Assembly (NCBI GenBank): GCA_020636005.1
Contig: JACJYR010000002.1
Location: 744,001-808,000, forward strand
Reading direction: 5' to 3'
DNA from: Lewinellaceae bacterium
Lineage (GTDB): Bacteria > Bacteroidota > Bacteroidia > Chitinophagales > Saprospiraceae
Length of the DNA: 64,000 nt
The notes below the pieces were generated by a model that saw nothing but the letters and a program-made list of their open reading frames with translations, ran no database searches and was not told where the DNA came from. The translations under genes were made by a program, and so were the position numbers. Below, one piece after another: positions 7,646 through 16,612 of this stretch (position 1 is its first letter; each line of letters starts with the position of its first letter).

Positions 7646-8518
7646 TCAGCCCAGCGTCATTGGCACTTCCATAAGCAGCACCCTGGCATCCGAGCTTACG
7701 GTCATTTCAAAAGCGTCCAGATCCCATAGGCCGAAGCCGTCACGTTTGCCGAGCTTTTGGCCGCCGATGGTCACGTTGCCTTCGAGGACGAAAGCGTACA
7801 CGCCGTTGCTGCTGCGCTTCAGGTTGTACTTCGTTGATTGGCCGGCGGCAAATTCGCCCAGGTAGAACCAGGCATCCTGGTGTACCCACACGCCCTGGTC
7901 GTTGGGGTCGGGCGAGAGGATTTGGTTGAATTGGTTCGGGCGCATCTCGCCGTTCAGCGTGATTTGGTCGTAGCGTGGAGTGACGCCTTTTTTCTTTGGG
8001 AACATCCAGATTTGCAGGAAGCGCACCTCCTTGTCGGGGTTCTTGTTGAACTCCGAGTGGTAAATCCCCGTGCCGGCACTCATCACCTGCACGTCGCCCT
8101 GGCGGATGACGGCGGTGTTGCCCATGCTGTCTTTGTGTTCGAGGTCGCCGGAGAGAGGGATGGACACGATTTCCATGTTGTCGTGCGGGTGCGTGCCGAA
8201 GCCCCGGCCCGGCGCCACGATGTCGTCGTTGAGTACCCGCAGCACGCCGAAGTTCATGCGGTCCGGGTTGTAGTAGTTGGCGAAACTGAAAGTATGGTGC
8301 GAGTCGAGCCAGCCGTGGTTGGCGTGGCCCCTGGAGTTGGCAGGATGGAATACGGTTTTCATGGTTCGAATTTCTTTGTTAGGTAAATGATTGAAGCCCA
8401 CCTGGGCCATGAGTTTGTCGTAGGTTGATTTTCGGGGAGCTGCTTTTGCAGCGTTGCTCCCGACGGCCACCCCGGCCGCCCCGAGCAAGGTTTTTTTGAT
8501 GAAATTTTTTCTGTCCAT
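7646..8518 (-). CDS. pirin family protein with export-type N-terminus
   Basis: A 290-residue bicupin. The metal-binding residues of the first cupin are visible as GFGTHPHDNMEIVSI (two His) and GTGIYHSEFN (His and Glu), following the typical SRGHANHGWLDSHHTFSFANYYNPDRMNFG block. Homologues such as YhhW act as quercetinases or regulatory iron proteins; which applies here is unknown. Before the pirin domain there is a 50-residue extension, MDRKNFIKKTLLGAAGVAVGSNAAKAAP, resembling a signal or Tat-like leader without the twin Arg, which suggests export. An internal ATG at about 8362 (MKTVFHPANSRGH) would give a cytoplasmic form. The gene is divergent from the sigma-54 activator at 8655, and a sigma-54-like element sits just upstream. 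Confidence 0.88.
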   Translation of the reverse strand: MDRKNFIKKTLLGAAGVAVGSNAAKAAPRKSTYDKLMAQVGFNHLPNKEIRTMKTVFHPANSRGHANHGWLDSHHTFSFANYYNPDRMNFGVLRVLNDDIVAPGRGFGTHPHDNMEIVSIPLSGDLEHKDSMGNTAVIRQGDVQVMSAGTGIYHSEFNKNPDKEVRFLQIWMFPKKKGVTPRYDQITLNGEMRPNQFNQILSPDPNDQGVWVHQDAWFYLGEFAAGQSTKYNLKRSSNGVYAFVLEGNVTIGGQKLGKRDGFGLWDLDAFEMTVSSDARVLLMEVPMTLG

Positions 8519-8550
8519 GACGTTGTAGGTTTTGATATGACGGAAGATAG

Positions 8551-8565
8551 CCAAGTGGCAGGCCA
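8551..8565 (-). promoter_or_regulatory. candidate sigma-54 promoter of the pirin gene
   Basis: Read on the minus strand the sequence is TGGCCTGCCACTTGG, compared with the consensus TGGCAC-N5-TTGC. The GG of the -24 element and TTG of the -12 element have the correct spacing, but the invariant C of TTGC is a G. Transcription would begin about 20 bases before the ATG at 8518. The adjacent divergent gene encodes a sigma-54 activator, which makes the site more credible. Confidence 0.35.
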
Positions 8566-8654
8566 ATTTTTAACCTGTTGAATAACAATGAGTTAGAATC
8601 ATTGCCAAAAAAATCCCTTTCTAATTTATCGAAAATTTCTGCTATTTGAGAAAA

Positions 8655-10862
8655 ATGGTGTTTTTTGCAGCCTCAAAACCCAGCCAGAGCGGCTCCACCC
8701 ATGCAGACGCCCTGGCCGGGGCAAAAACTTTCCGCATGACAGACCTCGCCCAACGCCGGCAAGCCAGCCATTGGCTGGTGGAAAACCTGCCCTACGACAT
8801 CTTCTGGGCCAGCGAAGACGGCAGCATCGAATACGCCAACGCTTCTTTTTGTAAAAGCCTGAAATACAGCCAAAAAGAAATGGAACGGCTCACCATGTTC
8901 GACGTCAACCCGACGCTAACCCCCGAAAAATGGACCGCCCATTGGCAGACCGTGCGCCAAAAGCAGGTGGATAATTTTAAAACTACCCACCGCCGCAAGT
9001 CGGGCGAAGAATACATGGTGGAAGTTTTTGCACTGTTTTTCTCAAATAATGGAAAAAATCTTATCTGCGCCATCGTTCGGGACATCACCGAATCGAGTTT
9101 TTACAAAATGGTGCTGGAGGAAACAGAAAAGACCTCCCTGGTGGGCGGCTGGAAATGGAACTTGCAGGAAGGCACCATCATCGCCACCAACCAGGCGCTC
9201 TGCATCTTCGACGCCAAACAGCCCGAAGACCTGTTGCCAGCCCAGGTGGTACCCCGCTTTTTGGAACAGGAAAAAATAAAAGACGCCATCCGTCAGGCTG
9301 TGAACGAGGGGACGCCCTACGACCTGACCCTGCAAATCGGGGCAGGCCGGAGCGAGATGAGATGGGTGCGCTGTACGGGGCACGCCGTCACTAGCCAGGG
9401 CAGGACGCAAAAAATCTTCGGCACCTACCAGGATGTGACCCATTTCATCCGGCAGGAGCAGCAACTGGCGCTCGGCCAGGAGGTGATTGACCGGGCGACC
9501 GACGTCATTTTCCTTTGGGAACAATCGGGCAAACTCTTCCGCTTCAACCAATCTGCCGTGCGGGAACTTGGTTTCAGCGAAGCATTGCTGCGCCGGGCGA
9601 CCATCTTCGACCTCGACCCCGGCATCACCCCGGCCTGGTGGGCTTCGCACTGGCAGGATATTTTTCTGCAAAAAAGTTTCACCATGGAATGGGAAGCCAC
9701 CCGCAGCGACGGCAGCCGCTTCCCGGTGGAAATCACCGTGAACCTCGTACCCTTCGAGGGACGCCACCTCAACTGCGCCATCCTGCGCAACATCACCGAA
9801 CGAAAAAAACGGGAACTCGAACTTTCCCATGCCCTCGAAGAAATCAAGGAGCTGAAAAACCAACTGGAAATAGAAAACGAATACCTGCAGGAGGAAATCA
9901 ACCTGAACTACCGCTTCGAGGACATCATTTGCGGCAGCGACAGCTATAAAACGGTGTTGAAAAAAGTGGAGCAGGTCGCCCCCACCGATTCTACCGCCCT
10001 CATCACCGGCGAGTCGGGCACCGGGAAAGAACTACTCGCACGGGCCATCCACCAACTGAGCCGCCGCAAGGACAAGCCGCTTATCAAAGTAAACTGCGCC
10101 ACCCTACCCAAGGAACTGATTGAAAGCGAGCTGTTCGGGCACCGCAAGGGCGCTTTCACCGGGGCCGTGGCGGACAAGACCGGAAAGTTCGAACTGGCGG
10201 ACCACGGCACCATCTTCCTCGACGAAATCGGCGAGCTGCCCCTCGACCTGCAGCCCAAGCTGCTCCGGGCCATCCAGGAGGGCGAATTTGACAAGCTCGG
10301 CGATACGAAAACGACCACGGTGGACGTGCGCATCATCGCCGCCACCAACCGGGATTTGGAAAAAATGGTGCGGCAGGGCCAGTTCCGGGAGGATTTGTTT
10401 TACCGCCTCAACGTCTTCCCCATCCACAACCTGCCCCTGCGGGAACGCAAGGAAGACATCCCGATGCTGGCGCAATTTTTCCTCGAAAAATACAGTACCC
10501 GTGCCGGCAAGGCGTTCAGGCGCATTTCAAAAAAGACCACTGATGCGCTGATGCAGTACGACTTTCCCGGCAATATCCGTGAACTGGAAAACTTTATCGA
10601 GCGGGCCGTCATCATCGAACAGGGCACGACCCTCTTCCCCGGTAAATGGCTGCCGTCCATCCAGGCCTCCCCTGCCCGACCGGGTGTTTTTCAAACCTTC
10701 GACGAGGCGCAAAGGGCGCACATCCTGCAGGTGCTTTTCCACACCAAATGGCGGGTGAGCGGCGAGCAGGGCGCTGCAAAAATCCTTGGCCTGAACGACA
10801 AAACCTTGTTTGCGAAAATGGCGAAACTGGGCATCCGGAAGGAGGATTATCTGAAGCGGTGA
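8655..10862 (+). CDS. PAS-domain sigma-54-dependent transcriptional activator
   Basis: About 735 residues. Three PAS-like sensor modules fill residues 30-390 (for example DIFWASEDGSIEYANASF and DVIFLWEQSGKLFRFNQSAV), followed by a short coiled coil (ELSHALEEIKELKNQLEIENEYLQEEI). A full AAA+ sigma-54 interaction domain follows, with Walker A GESGTGKE near residue 451, the sigma-54-contacting GAFTGA near 499, Walker B IFLDEIGEL near 520 and the arginine-finger region FREDLFYRLNVFPI. The C-terminus is a Fis-type helix-turn-helix (GAAKILGLNDKTLFAKMAKLGI). There is no receiver domain, so it probably senses a ligand, redox state or partner through PAS. The ATG at 8655 follows a TTG at 8646; an ATG at 8736 is also possible. 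Its divergent neighbour is pirin, a likely target. Confidence 0.93.
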   Translation: MVFFAASKPSQSGSTHADALAGAKTFRMTDLAQRRQASHWLVENLPYDIFWASEDGSIEYANASFCKSLKYSQKEMERLTMFDVNPTLTPEKWTAHWQTVRQKQVDNFKTTHRRKSGEEYMVEVFALFFSNNGKNLICAIVRDITESSFYKMVLEETEKTSLVGGWKWNLQEGTIIATNQALCIFDAKQPEDLLPAQVVPRFLEQEKIKDAIRQAVNEGTPYDLTLQIGAGRSEMRWVRCTGHAVTSQGRTQKIFGTYQDVTHFIRQEQQLALGQEVIDRATDVIFLWEQSGKLFRFNQSAVRELGFSEALLRRATIFDLDPGITPAWWASHWQDIFLQKSFTMEWEATRSDGSRFPVEITVNLVPFEGRHLNCAILRNITERKKRELELSHALEEIKELKNQLEIENEYLQEEINLNYRFEDIICGSDSYKTVLKKVEQVAPTDSTALITGESGTGKELLARAIHQLSRRKDKPLIKVNCATLPKELIESELFGHRKGAFTGAVADKTGKFELADHGTIFLDEIGELPLDLQPKLLRAIQEGEFDKLGDTKTTTVDVRIIAATNRDLEKMVRQGQFREDLFYRLNVFPIHNLPLRERKEDIPMLAQFFLEKYSTRAGKAFRRISKKTTDALMQYDFPGNIRELENFIERAVIIEQGTTLFPGKWLPSIQASPARPGVFQTFDEAQRAHILQVLFHTKWRVSGEQGAAKILGLNDKTLFAKMAKLGIRKEDYLKR

Positions 10863-11685
10863 GCCAGGGGCATGTTTTCATACAGGTACGACGGCAACCT
10901 ATTGCGGGAACGGCTTTTTTTTACTGCTAAATTCTATCCTTCAATGCCGACTTTCACCTGCCACCCAACCCATCCGCCAACTAGACGAGCGCAGGGGCAG
11001 TTATTTTTGTTTTCAAATTGATACCGGCGTAGTGGCGCATTTTAAGCATAAAAACGGACCCTGAGATCGGACTGACGGTGAAAGAACAAGTTGGGTTTTC
11101 CAGTTGCGGATGAACGGAAGCGGCGACAAAAGCACTTCATCATGTTCCATAAGCCTAAACTGGCGGCATTAATTATTACCAGAACCTGATTCTGATATTA
11201 AGTAACGATGAAAAAATAACTTCACCATTTTGATTTTGAAAACCCCAGCAATGGAAGGGTTTTTTAAAAATAATCCCGATGTGAAATCGGGATTATTTTT
11301 CCTTCGATCCTAAATGTTTGAATAGCACCAGGCGAAAGCGAAACTGGAAATGATTAATGTATTCCGCAACACCATGGTGACCGGCGCTTTGCTGGGTTTT
11401 GCGAAATAGGTGGCGAGGGACAAGCGGGTGGTGGGTGGATTTATTTGAAATTATGTTTCAACATAGAATGAAAAATAATTCGGGCAACGGTATTTTTATG
11501 GTTTGCCCGCCCGAATCCCTCTTGAAAACGCCTGCTATTTGTGCTTGAACAAGTCTGTCTCCAGATTCGGCAATGTTAAATTTACACTATTGTTTAACTC
11601 ATTTTTTTAAAAAGTTAAACAATAACTCGGAGGGTGGGTTATTAAGGCCGTATCAATTAAATCACTGACCATTCAATCCTCTATC
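10863..11685. other. 823-bp spacer with repeat copy A and a hairpin
   Basis: No convincing gene is seen. It contains copy A of the 110-bp repeat (11201-11310) and, 60 bases before folE, a perfect 11-bp inverted repeat ATTGTTTAACT (11589-11599) with AGTTAAACAAT (11613-11623), which could be an operator or a weak hairpin. A short open frame from about 11349 is too short and lacks any recognisable feature. Confidence 0.6.
11201..11310 (+). repeat. 110-bp dispersed repeat, copy A
   Basis: Begins AGTAACGATGAAAAAATAAC and ends CCTTCGATCC. It contains a perfect 15-bp hairpin (11266-11280 with 11286-11300, core AATAATCCCGAT) framed by A and T runs, so it can terminate transcription on either strand. 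Nearly identical to copy E at 51055-51164. Confidence 0.95.
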
Positions 11686-12405
11686 ATGCGCAACGCACAA
11701 AAAAACTTCAGCAAGAACCTCCTTTTGACCGACGATGACATTGGGGATGACCATATCATGACATCGCTCTCGACGCCGATGCGGCCCGATGCTTTCGACC
11801 TGTCCGACGAAGAGAAAATGGCGAAAATTGAAGAGCATTTCCGGGAGATCATGCTCACCATGGGCCTCGACCTGACCGACGACAGCCTGCGGGGCACGCC
11901 GAAAAGGGTCGCTAAAATGTACGTCCAGGAAATTTTCAGTGGTCTCAACCCAAAGAATAAACCCACGGTGGCCCTGTTCGAAAACAAATACGGCTACTAC
12001 GAAATGCTCGTGGAGAAGGACATCACGTTCTATTCCAACTGCGAGCACCACTTTGTGCCCATCGTCGGAAAGGCGCATGTGGCCTACATCTCCAACGGCA
12101 GCGTCATCGGCCTGTCGAAGCTGAACCGCATCGTGCAGTACTACGCCAAGCGCCCGCAGGTGCAGGAACGCCTCACGATGCAGATTGCCCAGGAGCTTTG
12201 CAACATCCTTGGCACGGACGACGTGGCCATCGTCATTGATGCACACCACCTCTGCGTGTCTTCCCGGGGCGTGCAGGACGTGAACAGCAGCACGGTGACG
12301 GCCTATTACGGTGGCGAGTTTATGAAGGAAGCGAGGAAAACGGAGTTTCTGCAGTACCTGAACCTGTCTTCGAAATCGAATGTGACCGAGGTGCTGCAAT
12401 CGTAA
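11686..12405 (+). CDS. folE: GTP cyclohydrolase I
   Basis: A 239-residue type I GTP cyclohydrolase, which converts GTP to 7,8-dihydroneopterin triphosphate at the head of folate (and biopterin or queuosine-related) synthesis in the cytoplasm. Signature segments are in order: DSLRGTPKRVAKMY, the zinc- and catalytic CEHHFVPIVGKAHVAYIS motif (about residues 119-136), VIGLSKLNRIVQYYAKRPQVQERLT, and AHHLCVSSRGVQDVNSSTVTAYYGGEF, which provides the second zinc Cys. The roughly 45-residue N-terminal extension before the core (containing several Met codons) is longer than in E. coli but common in Bacteroidota. It stands alone, with an inverted repeat about 60 bases upstream. Confidence 0.97.
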   Translation: MRNAQKNFSKNLLLTDDDIGDDHIMTSLSTPMRPDAFDLSDEEKMAKIEEHFREIMLTMGLDLTDDSLRGTPKRVAKMYVQEIFSGLNPKNKPTVALFENKYGYYEMLVEKDITFYSNCEHHFVPIVGKAHVAYISNGSVIGLSKLNRIVQYYAKRPQVQERLTMQIAQELCNILGTDDVAIVIDAHHLCVSSRGVQDVNSSTVTAYYGGEFMKEARKTEFLQYLNLSSKSNVTEVLQS

Positions 12406-12773
12406 GCCATCACCCGATATTATATTTTTGAGTTTCCGGCACCACCGGCGATTGGGTTCGCCGGTGGTGTTGTTGTTTTTAGTGCTATTTACCCTGAATT
12501 TATGCCTTTTCGTTCGTAAAGATTTCCCAGATCCTGGCTATCTGTACGAATAACGGGTTTGATATTAAAGTTCGTTGATTTTCAAGAAGTTAAATCACTA
12601 TGATTTCGTTTTTCAAACAACTGGAAATGTGGTAATTATTTTACCCCGATATCCACATTAATTGCCATTGGCCATTAGCTTTTGGTTAAATGCTATCAGC
12701 TCAGCCAACGGCTTTTTTTCAAATGCTCAAAACCTGCTGCAGGGCAGTATAAAAAAAACAGTGGCCGGTGCTT
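12406..12773. other. spacer holding repeat family 2, copy 1
   Basis: No gene is seen. A degenerate copy of a second repeat family occupies about 12545-12652 (begins TACGAATAACGGGTT); its better-preserved partner is at 60523-60655. The remainder is AT-rich. Confidence 0.55.
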
Positions 12774-13250
12774 TCATTTCATTTTTATTGGTATCCATAT
12801 CTCTTCTTCTGAAGCCGGGTCGTTGTTGTTGTACTTGTCGCCCAAAACCTCAAAATGGGGCCTATCGTCCAAAGCGTAGTCCGAATTGGGCAGCCATGTT
12901 CCAAAAATATATTGAAAAATTGAGTTGTCGGTGTTGAGGCCTTTGTAGTCAAAAACTGCATAAAGCCCGCCCGGCAAGACAAAAGTTTCCATTTCGCTGG
13001 GCACGTTGTCAAAGTCTGCCACTTCAACGGTTGCCCATTTCTCAAATTCGTTGGAAGCTTTGAAGTCTGCAAAATGGGCCGGTTTGTACACAGCCATTGA
13101 AATCAGATCGTTGGTCAGTTGGTTGGTGATTTCCTGCCGTCTTCGCATAAAGCTGCCCCAAAGCTCGCCTGTTCTGTAGTCCGCAAAGCTCATGGTCAGG
13201 CGCTTTCCGACCAATTTCTTTTCGTTTGATGTTTCAATCCTTGGTGTCAT
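12774..13250 (-). CDS. GyrI-like / AraC effector-binding-domain protein
   Basis: A 158-residue protein with the layout of stand-alone GyrI-like small-molecule-binding domains: an N-terminal strand IETSNEKKLVGKRLTMSFADY, the NQLTNDLISMAVYK segment, ATVEVADFDNVPSEMETFVLPGGLYAVFDYKG around residues 90-120, then IFQYIFGTWLPNSDYALDDRPHFEVLGDKY and the terminal EEEIWIPIK. The acidic residue and aromatic strand of EIWIPIK match the known ligand-binding fold. In other bacteria the domain binds drugs or hydrolyses cyclopropanoids, or acts in transcription regulators; no DNA-binding domain is present here. Its neighbour on the same strand is a MarR-type regulator that ends in the same spacer. Confidence 0.85.
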   Translation of the reverse strand: MTPRIETSNEKKLVGKRLTMSFADYRTGELWGSFMRRRQEITNQLTNDLISMAVYKPAHFADFKASNEFEKWATVEVADFDNVPSEMETFVLPGGLYAVFDYKGLNTDNSIFQYIFGTWLPNSDYALDDRPHFEVLGDKYNNNDPASEEEIWIPIKMK

Positions 13251-13332
13251 TTTTTCAGGCCAATATCGTATTTGTGTAAAAGTCCCGCCACAACCCGGTA
13301 TATATAATTTTGGGATCCGCCCCCGATTTTAT

Positions 13333-13764
13333 TCAGGCGCCCCCCTGCAAATTCCAGCTGTGAAACCCATCCAGGCTCTTTAGCAGGCCGACCAGTTGGC
13401 TGTGTTCCTCCTCGCTCAGGTCGGCCAGCACATCCTGGATGCCAGCGAAGCCCTGGTACACCTGACCGATAATTTTCTTTCCCTGCGGGGTGAGCGGGAT
13501 GAGGCGCTCCCGGCGGTCGTTCTTGTTCACCTTTTCCTTCAGCAGCTTCTTCTTCACCAGTCGCCGGACGGCGTCTATGCCGGTCGTCAGGTCAATGAGG
13601 TTTTCCTCGATGGCGGTCTTTTTGGTGCACTCGCCGAGGTAGTCCATCTGGGCAAGGATGGCGAATTCGTCCAGGCTGCCCAGCCCGGCAGCCTGGAACA
13701 ACGGCTTGGTGCAGAACCGTACGAACCGGTTGAGCCGGCCGGCCTCTTTGGAGCAGGTACCCAC
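13333..13764 (-). CDS. MarR family transcriptional regulator (start uncertain)
   Basis: The readable 143 residues form a winged helix typical of MarR proteins: SLDEFAILAQMDYLGECTKKTAIEENLIDLTTGIDAVRRLVKKKLLKEKVNKNDRRERLIPLTPQGKK, including the wing NKNDRRERLIPLT. Homologues in Bacteroidota begin 30-60 residues earlier. In this frame there is only a GTG at 13764, with more in-frame sequence up to a stop near 13790, while a plausible start (ATG at 13838, MDRFVFFGDGTLDSQAGF) lies in another frame. A single-base indel in the T run near 13784 would join them. The gene may therefore be frameshifted, or the base call wrong. Target genes are unknown; the divergent TonB receptor at 13921 is a candidate. 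Confidence 0.75.
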   Translation of the reverse strand: MGTCSKEAGRLNRFVRFCTKPLFQAAGLGSLDEFAILAQMDYLGECTKKTAIEENLIDLTTGIDAVRRLVKKKLLKEKVNKNDRRERLIPLTPQGKKIIGQVYQGFAGIQDVLADLSEEEHSQLVGLLKSLDGFHSWNLQGGA

Positions 13765-13920
13765 CCGGAACCGGCCGTAGGCGAAAAACCTGCCTGACTA
13801 TCTAAAGTGCCATCGCCAAAAAAAACGAACCTGTCCATTTATTTCAGACAACTTCTTGACAACCATCCAAAACATATTTATTCATCCATTGTCTTTTGAC
13901 ATTAAAATCTGACTTAAAAA

Positions 13921-16332
13921 ATGAAAAAATATTATCTGTTGCCGCTGTTTGCCTTTTTCCTGGCCATTGTCAGCCTGAAAGCCCAAACCGGCTCCATCCG
14001 CGGCGCCATCACCGATGCCCTGACCAACGAACCCATCCTCTTCGCCAACTTGCTCGTGCTGAACACCGACAAAGGCGCTACCAGCGACGAAAACGGCAAC
14101 TACGAAATCACCGGCCTCGCCCCCGGCCTCTACGACGTGCGGGCGAGCTACGTTGGCTACAAGGACGCCACCCAGTTCGAAATACAGGTGACGACGGCCA
14201 AACCGGCAGTCGTGAATTTTAAAATGCAGGAACAAAGTGCTGATTTACAGGAAGTAGTGGTGAAAGCCTCGCCTTTTAAAAACACCGAGGAAAGCCCGCT
14301 CAGCCTGCGCACCATCGGCGTGGCGGAAATCCAGCGCAACCCCGGCGGCAACCGGGACATCTCGAAAGTGGTGCAGACCCTGCCCGGCGTCACCACCACG
14401 GCCAGCTTCCGCAACGACCTCATCATCCGGGGCGGGGCGCCGAACGAGAACCGCTTCTACCTCGACGATGTGGAGGTGCCCAACATCAACCACTTCGCCA
14501 CGCAGGGCAGCAGCGGCGGGCCTGTCGGCCTCATCAATGTGAACTTCATCCGGGAGGTGGATTTTTACTCGGGTGCCTTCCCGGCCAACCGGGGCAACAC
14601 GCTCAGTTCGGTCTTCAATTTCAACCAGATTGACGGGCGCAGCGACCGCATTGGCGCTACGTTCATGCTCGGCGCTTCGGATGCCGGCCTGACGCTGGAC
14701 GGGCCGATTGGAAAAAAAACGACCTTCCTGTTCTCCGCCCGCCGCTCCTACCTGCAGTTCCTGTTCCAGGCGCTGGGGCTGCCGTTTTTACCGACTTACA
14801 CGGACTTTCAGGCGAAGGTGAAACACAAGTTTAACCAGAAAAACGAAATCTACTTCGTGGGCCTCGGCGCCATTGACCAGTTCAAGCTAAACCTCGACGC
14901 CAATAAGACCGAAGACCAACAGTTCATCCTCGACAACCTGCCCGTGGCCCCGCAATGGAACTACACCAACGGCCTCGTTTACAAACACTACGGCAACCAG
15001 GGCTACTGGACCTTCGTGCTCAGCCGCAACATGCTGAACAACGAGGCGGAAAAGTATTTCAAAAACGACGACAGTACGGAGGACAACCTCACGCTGCGCT
15101 ACCGCTCCCAGGAAATCGAGAACAAACTGCGCATCGAAAACACCTTGCGCACGGGCGGCTTCAAGTTCAACTACGGCGCCGGCTACGAGTTTGTGAAATA
15201 CAACAACCGCACCTTCAACCGCATCTTTACGAGCGCCGGGCCACAAACCATCAACTACGCCTCCGATTTCAGCATGAGCAAATACGCCCTGTTCGGGCAG
15301 GCGAGCCGCAACTACCTCAGCGACCGACTCGTGCTGTCGCTCGGCTTCCGCATGGACGGCAACAGCTATTCCGACGACATGTCGAACCCGCTGAAGCAGT
15401 TTTCGCCCCGCTTCTCGCTGTCATACTCCTTCACCGACGCCATATCGTTCAATTTCAACACGGGCCGCTTCTTCCAGTTGCCGCCCTACACGGTGCTCGG
15501 CTACCAACAGGACGGCGTTTTTGTCAACAAACAAAACAACGTTGGCTTCATCCGGGCCGACCACGTGGTGGCGGGTTTCGCCTGGAATACAGCGGCCAAT
15601 TCCCGCCTGAGCGTGGAGGGTTATTTTAAAAAATACGCCGACTACCCTTTCCTGCTGCGGGACAGTGTCACATTGGCCAACCTCGGCGGCGACTTCGGCG
15701 TCGTGGGCAACGAGCCGGCCATCAGCCGCAGCAATGGCCGCACCTACGGCTTGGAGTTTTTGTTCCAGCAGCGGTTGTACAAAGGCTTTTACGGCATCGC
15801 CAGCTACACGCTGGGCTGGAGCGAGTTTGACGACATAGATGGCAACTTCGTGCCTTCGTCGTGGGATGCCCGGCACATTGTGAACCTGACTTTGGGTAAA
15901 AAATTCGGCAAAAACTGGGAGGCAGGCGTCAATTGGCGCTTCCAGAGCGGGCTGCCCTTTACGCCATTTTCCGACCAGAGCGCCCTGGTCAGCAGTTGGG
16001 ACGTGAACGCCCGTGGGATCAAGGACTACAGCCGCCTCAACACGCAGCGCATCGAGGCCAGCAACACCATTGACCTGCGCATTGACAAAAAATGGTTTTT
16101 CAAAAAATGGAGCCTGAACATCTATCTCGACATTGAAAACATCACCGCCAACGCCGTACAAATCCCCAACCTCATCCTCGACCGGCCCCGTGACGAGAGC
16201 GGCATGCCCATCGGCGACGGCATCATCGAGAACCCGGATGCGCCCGCCAGCGAACAGCGCTACAAGCTGAAAACGATTGACGATGCACAGGGGACGGCGA
16301 TACCGAGCGTGGGGGTGATGATTGAGATATAG
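13921..16332 (+). CDS. TonB-dependent receptor with carboxypeptidase-regulatory-like domain
   Basis: An 803-residue outer-membrane receptor. A signal peptide (MKKYYLLPLFAFFLAIVSLKAQ) is followed by a CarboxypepD_reg-like domain (TGSIRGAITDALTNEPILFANLLVLNTDKGATSDENGNYEITGLAPGLYDVRASYVGY, residues 23-95), then a plug domain (IGVAEIQRNPGGNRDISKVVQTLPGV ... DLIIRGGAPNENRFYLDDVEV) and a 22-strand-type barrel. The last residues (GTAIPSVGVMIEI) form the terminal strand. Such receptors import siderophores, vitamins, glycans or metals with energy from TonB; the substrate cannot be told from sequence. No SusD partner follows, so it is probably not a classic glycan-utilisation pair. Confidence 0.93.
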   Translation: MKKYYLLPLFAFFLAIVSLKAQTGSIRGAITDALTNEPILFANLLVLNTDKGATSDENGNYEITGLAPGLYDVRASYVGYKDATQFEIQVTTAKPAVVNFKMQEQSADLQEVVVKASPFKNTEESPLSLRTIGVAEIQRNPGGNRDISKVVQTLPGVTTTASFRNDLIIRGGAPNENRFYLDDVEVPNINHFATQGSSGGPVGLINVNFIREVDFYSGAFPANRGNTLSSVFNFNQIDGRSDRIGATFMLGASDAGLTLDGPIGKKTTFLFSARRSYLQFLFQALGLPFLPTYTDFQAKVKHKFNQKNEIYFVGLGAIDQFKLNLDANKTEDQQFILDNLPVAPQWNYTNGLVYKHYGNQGYWTFVLSRNMLNNEAEKYFKNDDSTEDNLTLRYRSQEIENKLRIENTLRTGGFKFNYGAGYEFVKYNNRTFNRIFTSAGPQTINYASDFSMSKYALFGQASRNYLSDRLVLSLGFRMDGNSYSDDMSNPLKQFSPRFSLSYSFTDAISFNFNTGRFFQLPPYTVLGYQQDGVFVNKQNNVGFIRADHVVAGFAWNTAANSRLSVEGYFKKYADYPFLLRDSVTLANLGGDFGVVGNEPAISRSNGRTYGLEFLFQQRLYKGFYGIASYTLGWSEFDDIDGNFVPSSWDARHIVNLTLGKKFGKNWEAGVNWRFQSGLPFTPFSDQSALVSSWDVNARGIKDYSRLNTQRIEASNTIDLRIDKKWFFKKWSLNIYLDIENITANAVQIPNLILDRPRDESGMPIGDGIIENPDAPASEQRYKLKTIDDAQGTAIPSVGVMIEI

Positions 16333-16367
16333 GCTATTATCTTTATTTTGCAGAAAAAATGTGAAAG

Positions 16368-16612
16368 ATGACTACCAATCAACTGTTGGAAAGAATAGAA
16401 GTCAACCCGAAAGTGCTGGCTGGCAAGCCAGTCATCAAAGGCACCCGGCTGAGTGTACAGTCATCATTGGCCTGTTGGGACAAGGCATAACGATGGATGA
16501 AATTTTGAAAGAATACTACCGGCTCACCAAAGAGGACATTCTGGCTTGCCTTGTCTTTGCTTCCAAAACGCTTGAAAGCAATGCTTTTTACCCCTTGCAA
16601 AAAGTGGCCTGA
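16368..16612 (+). pseudogene. DUF433 antitoxin, frameshifted
   Basis: The first 29 residues in the start frame (MTTNQLLERIEVNPKVLAGKPVIKGTRLSV) and the continuation in another frame (VIIGLLGQGITMDEILKEYYRLTKEDILACLVFASK) together form a standard DUF433 protein, a helix-turn-helix antitoxin-like partner of DUF5615. The two halves are joined by a one-base deletion equivalent near 16452-16462; as written, translation from the ATG stops after about 40 residues. It overlaps the next gene by one base (TGATG), as in intact pairs. Confidence 0.8.

Noticed and set aside
11349..11408. 20-codon frame (MINVFRNTMVTGALLGFAK)
   Set aside because: Too short and without a ribosome-binding context or homology.
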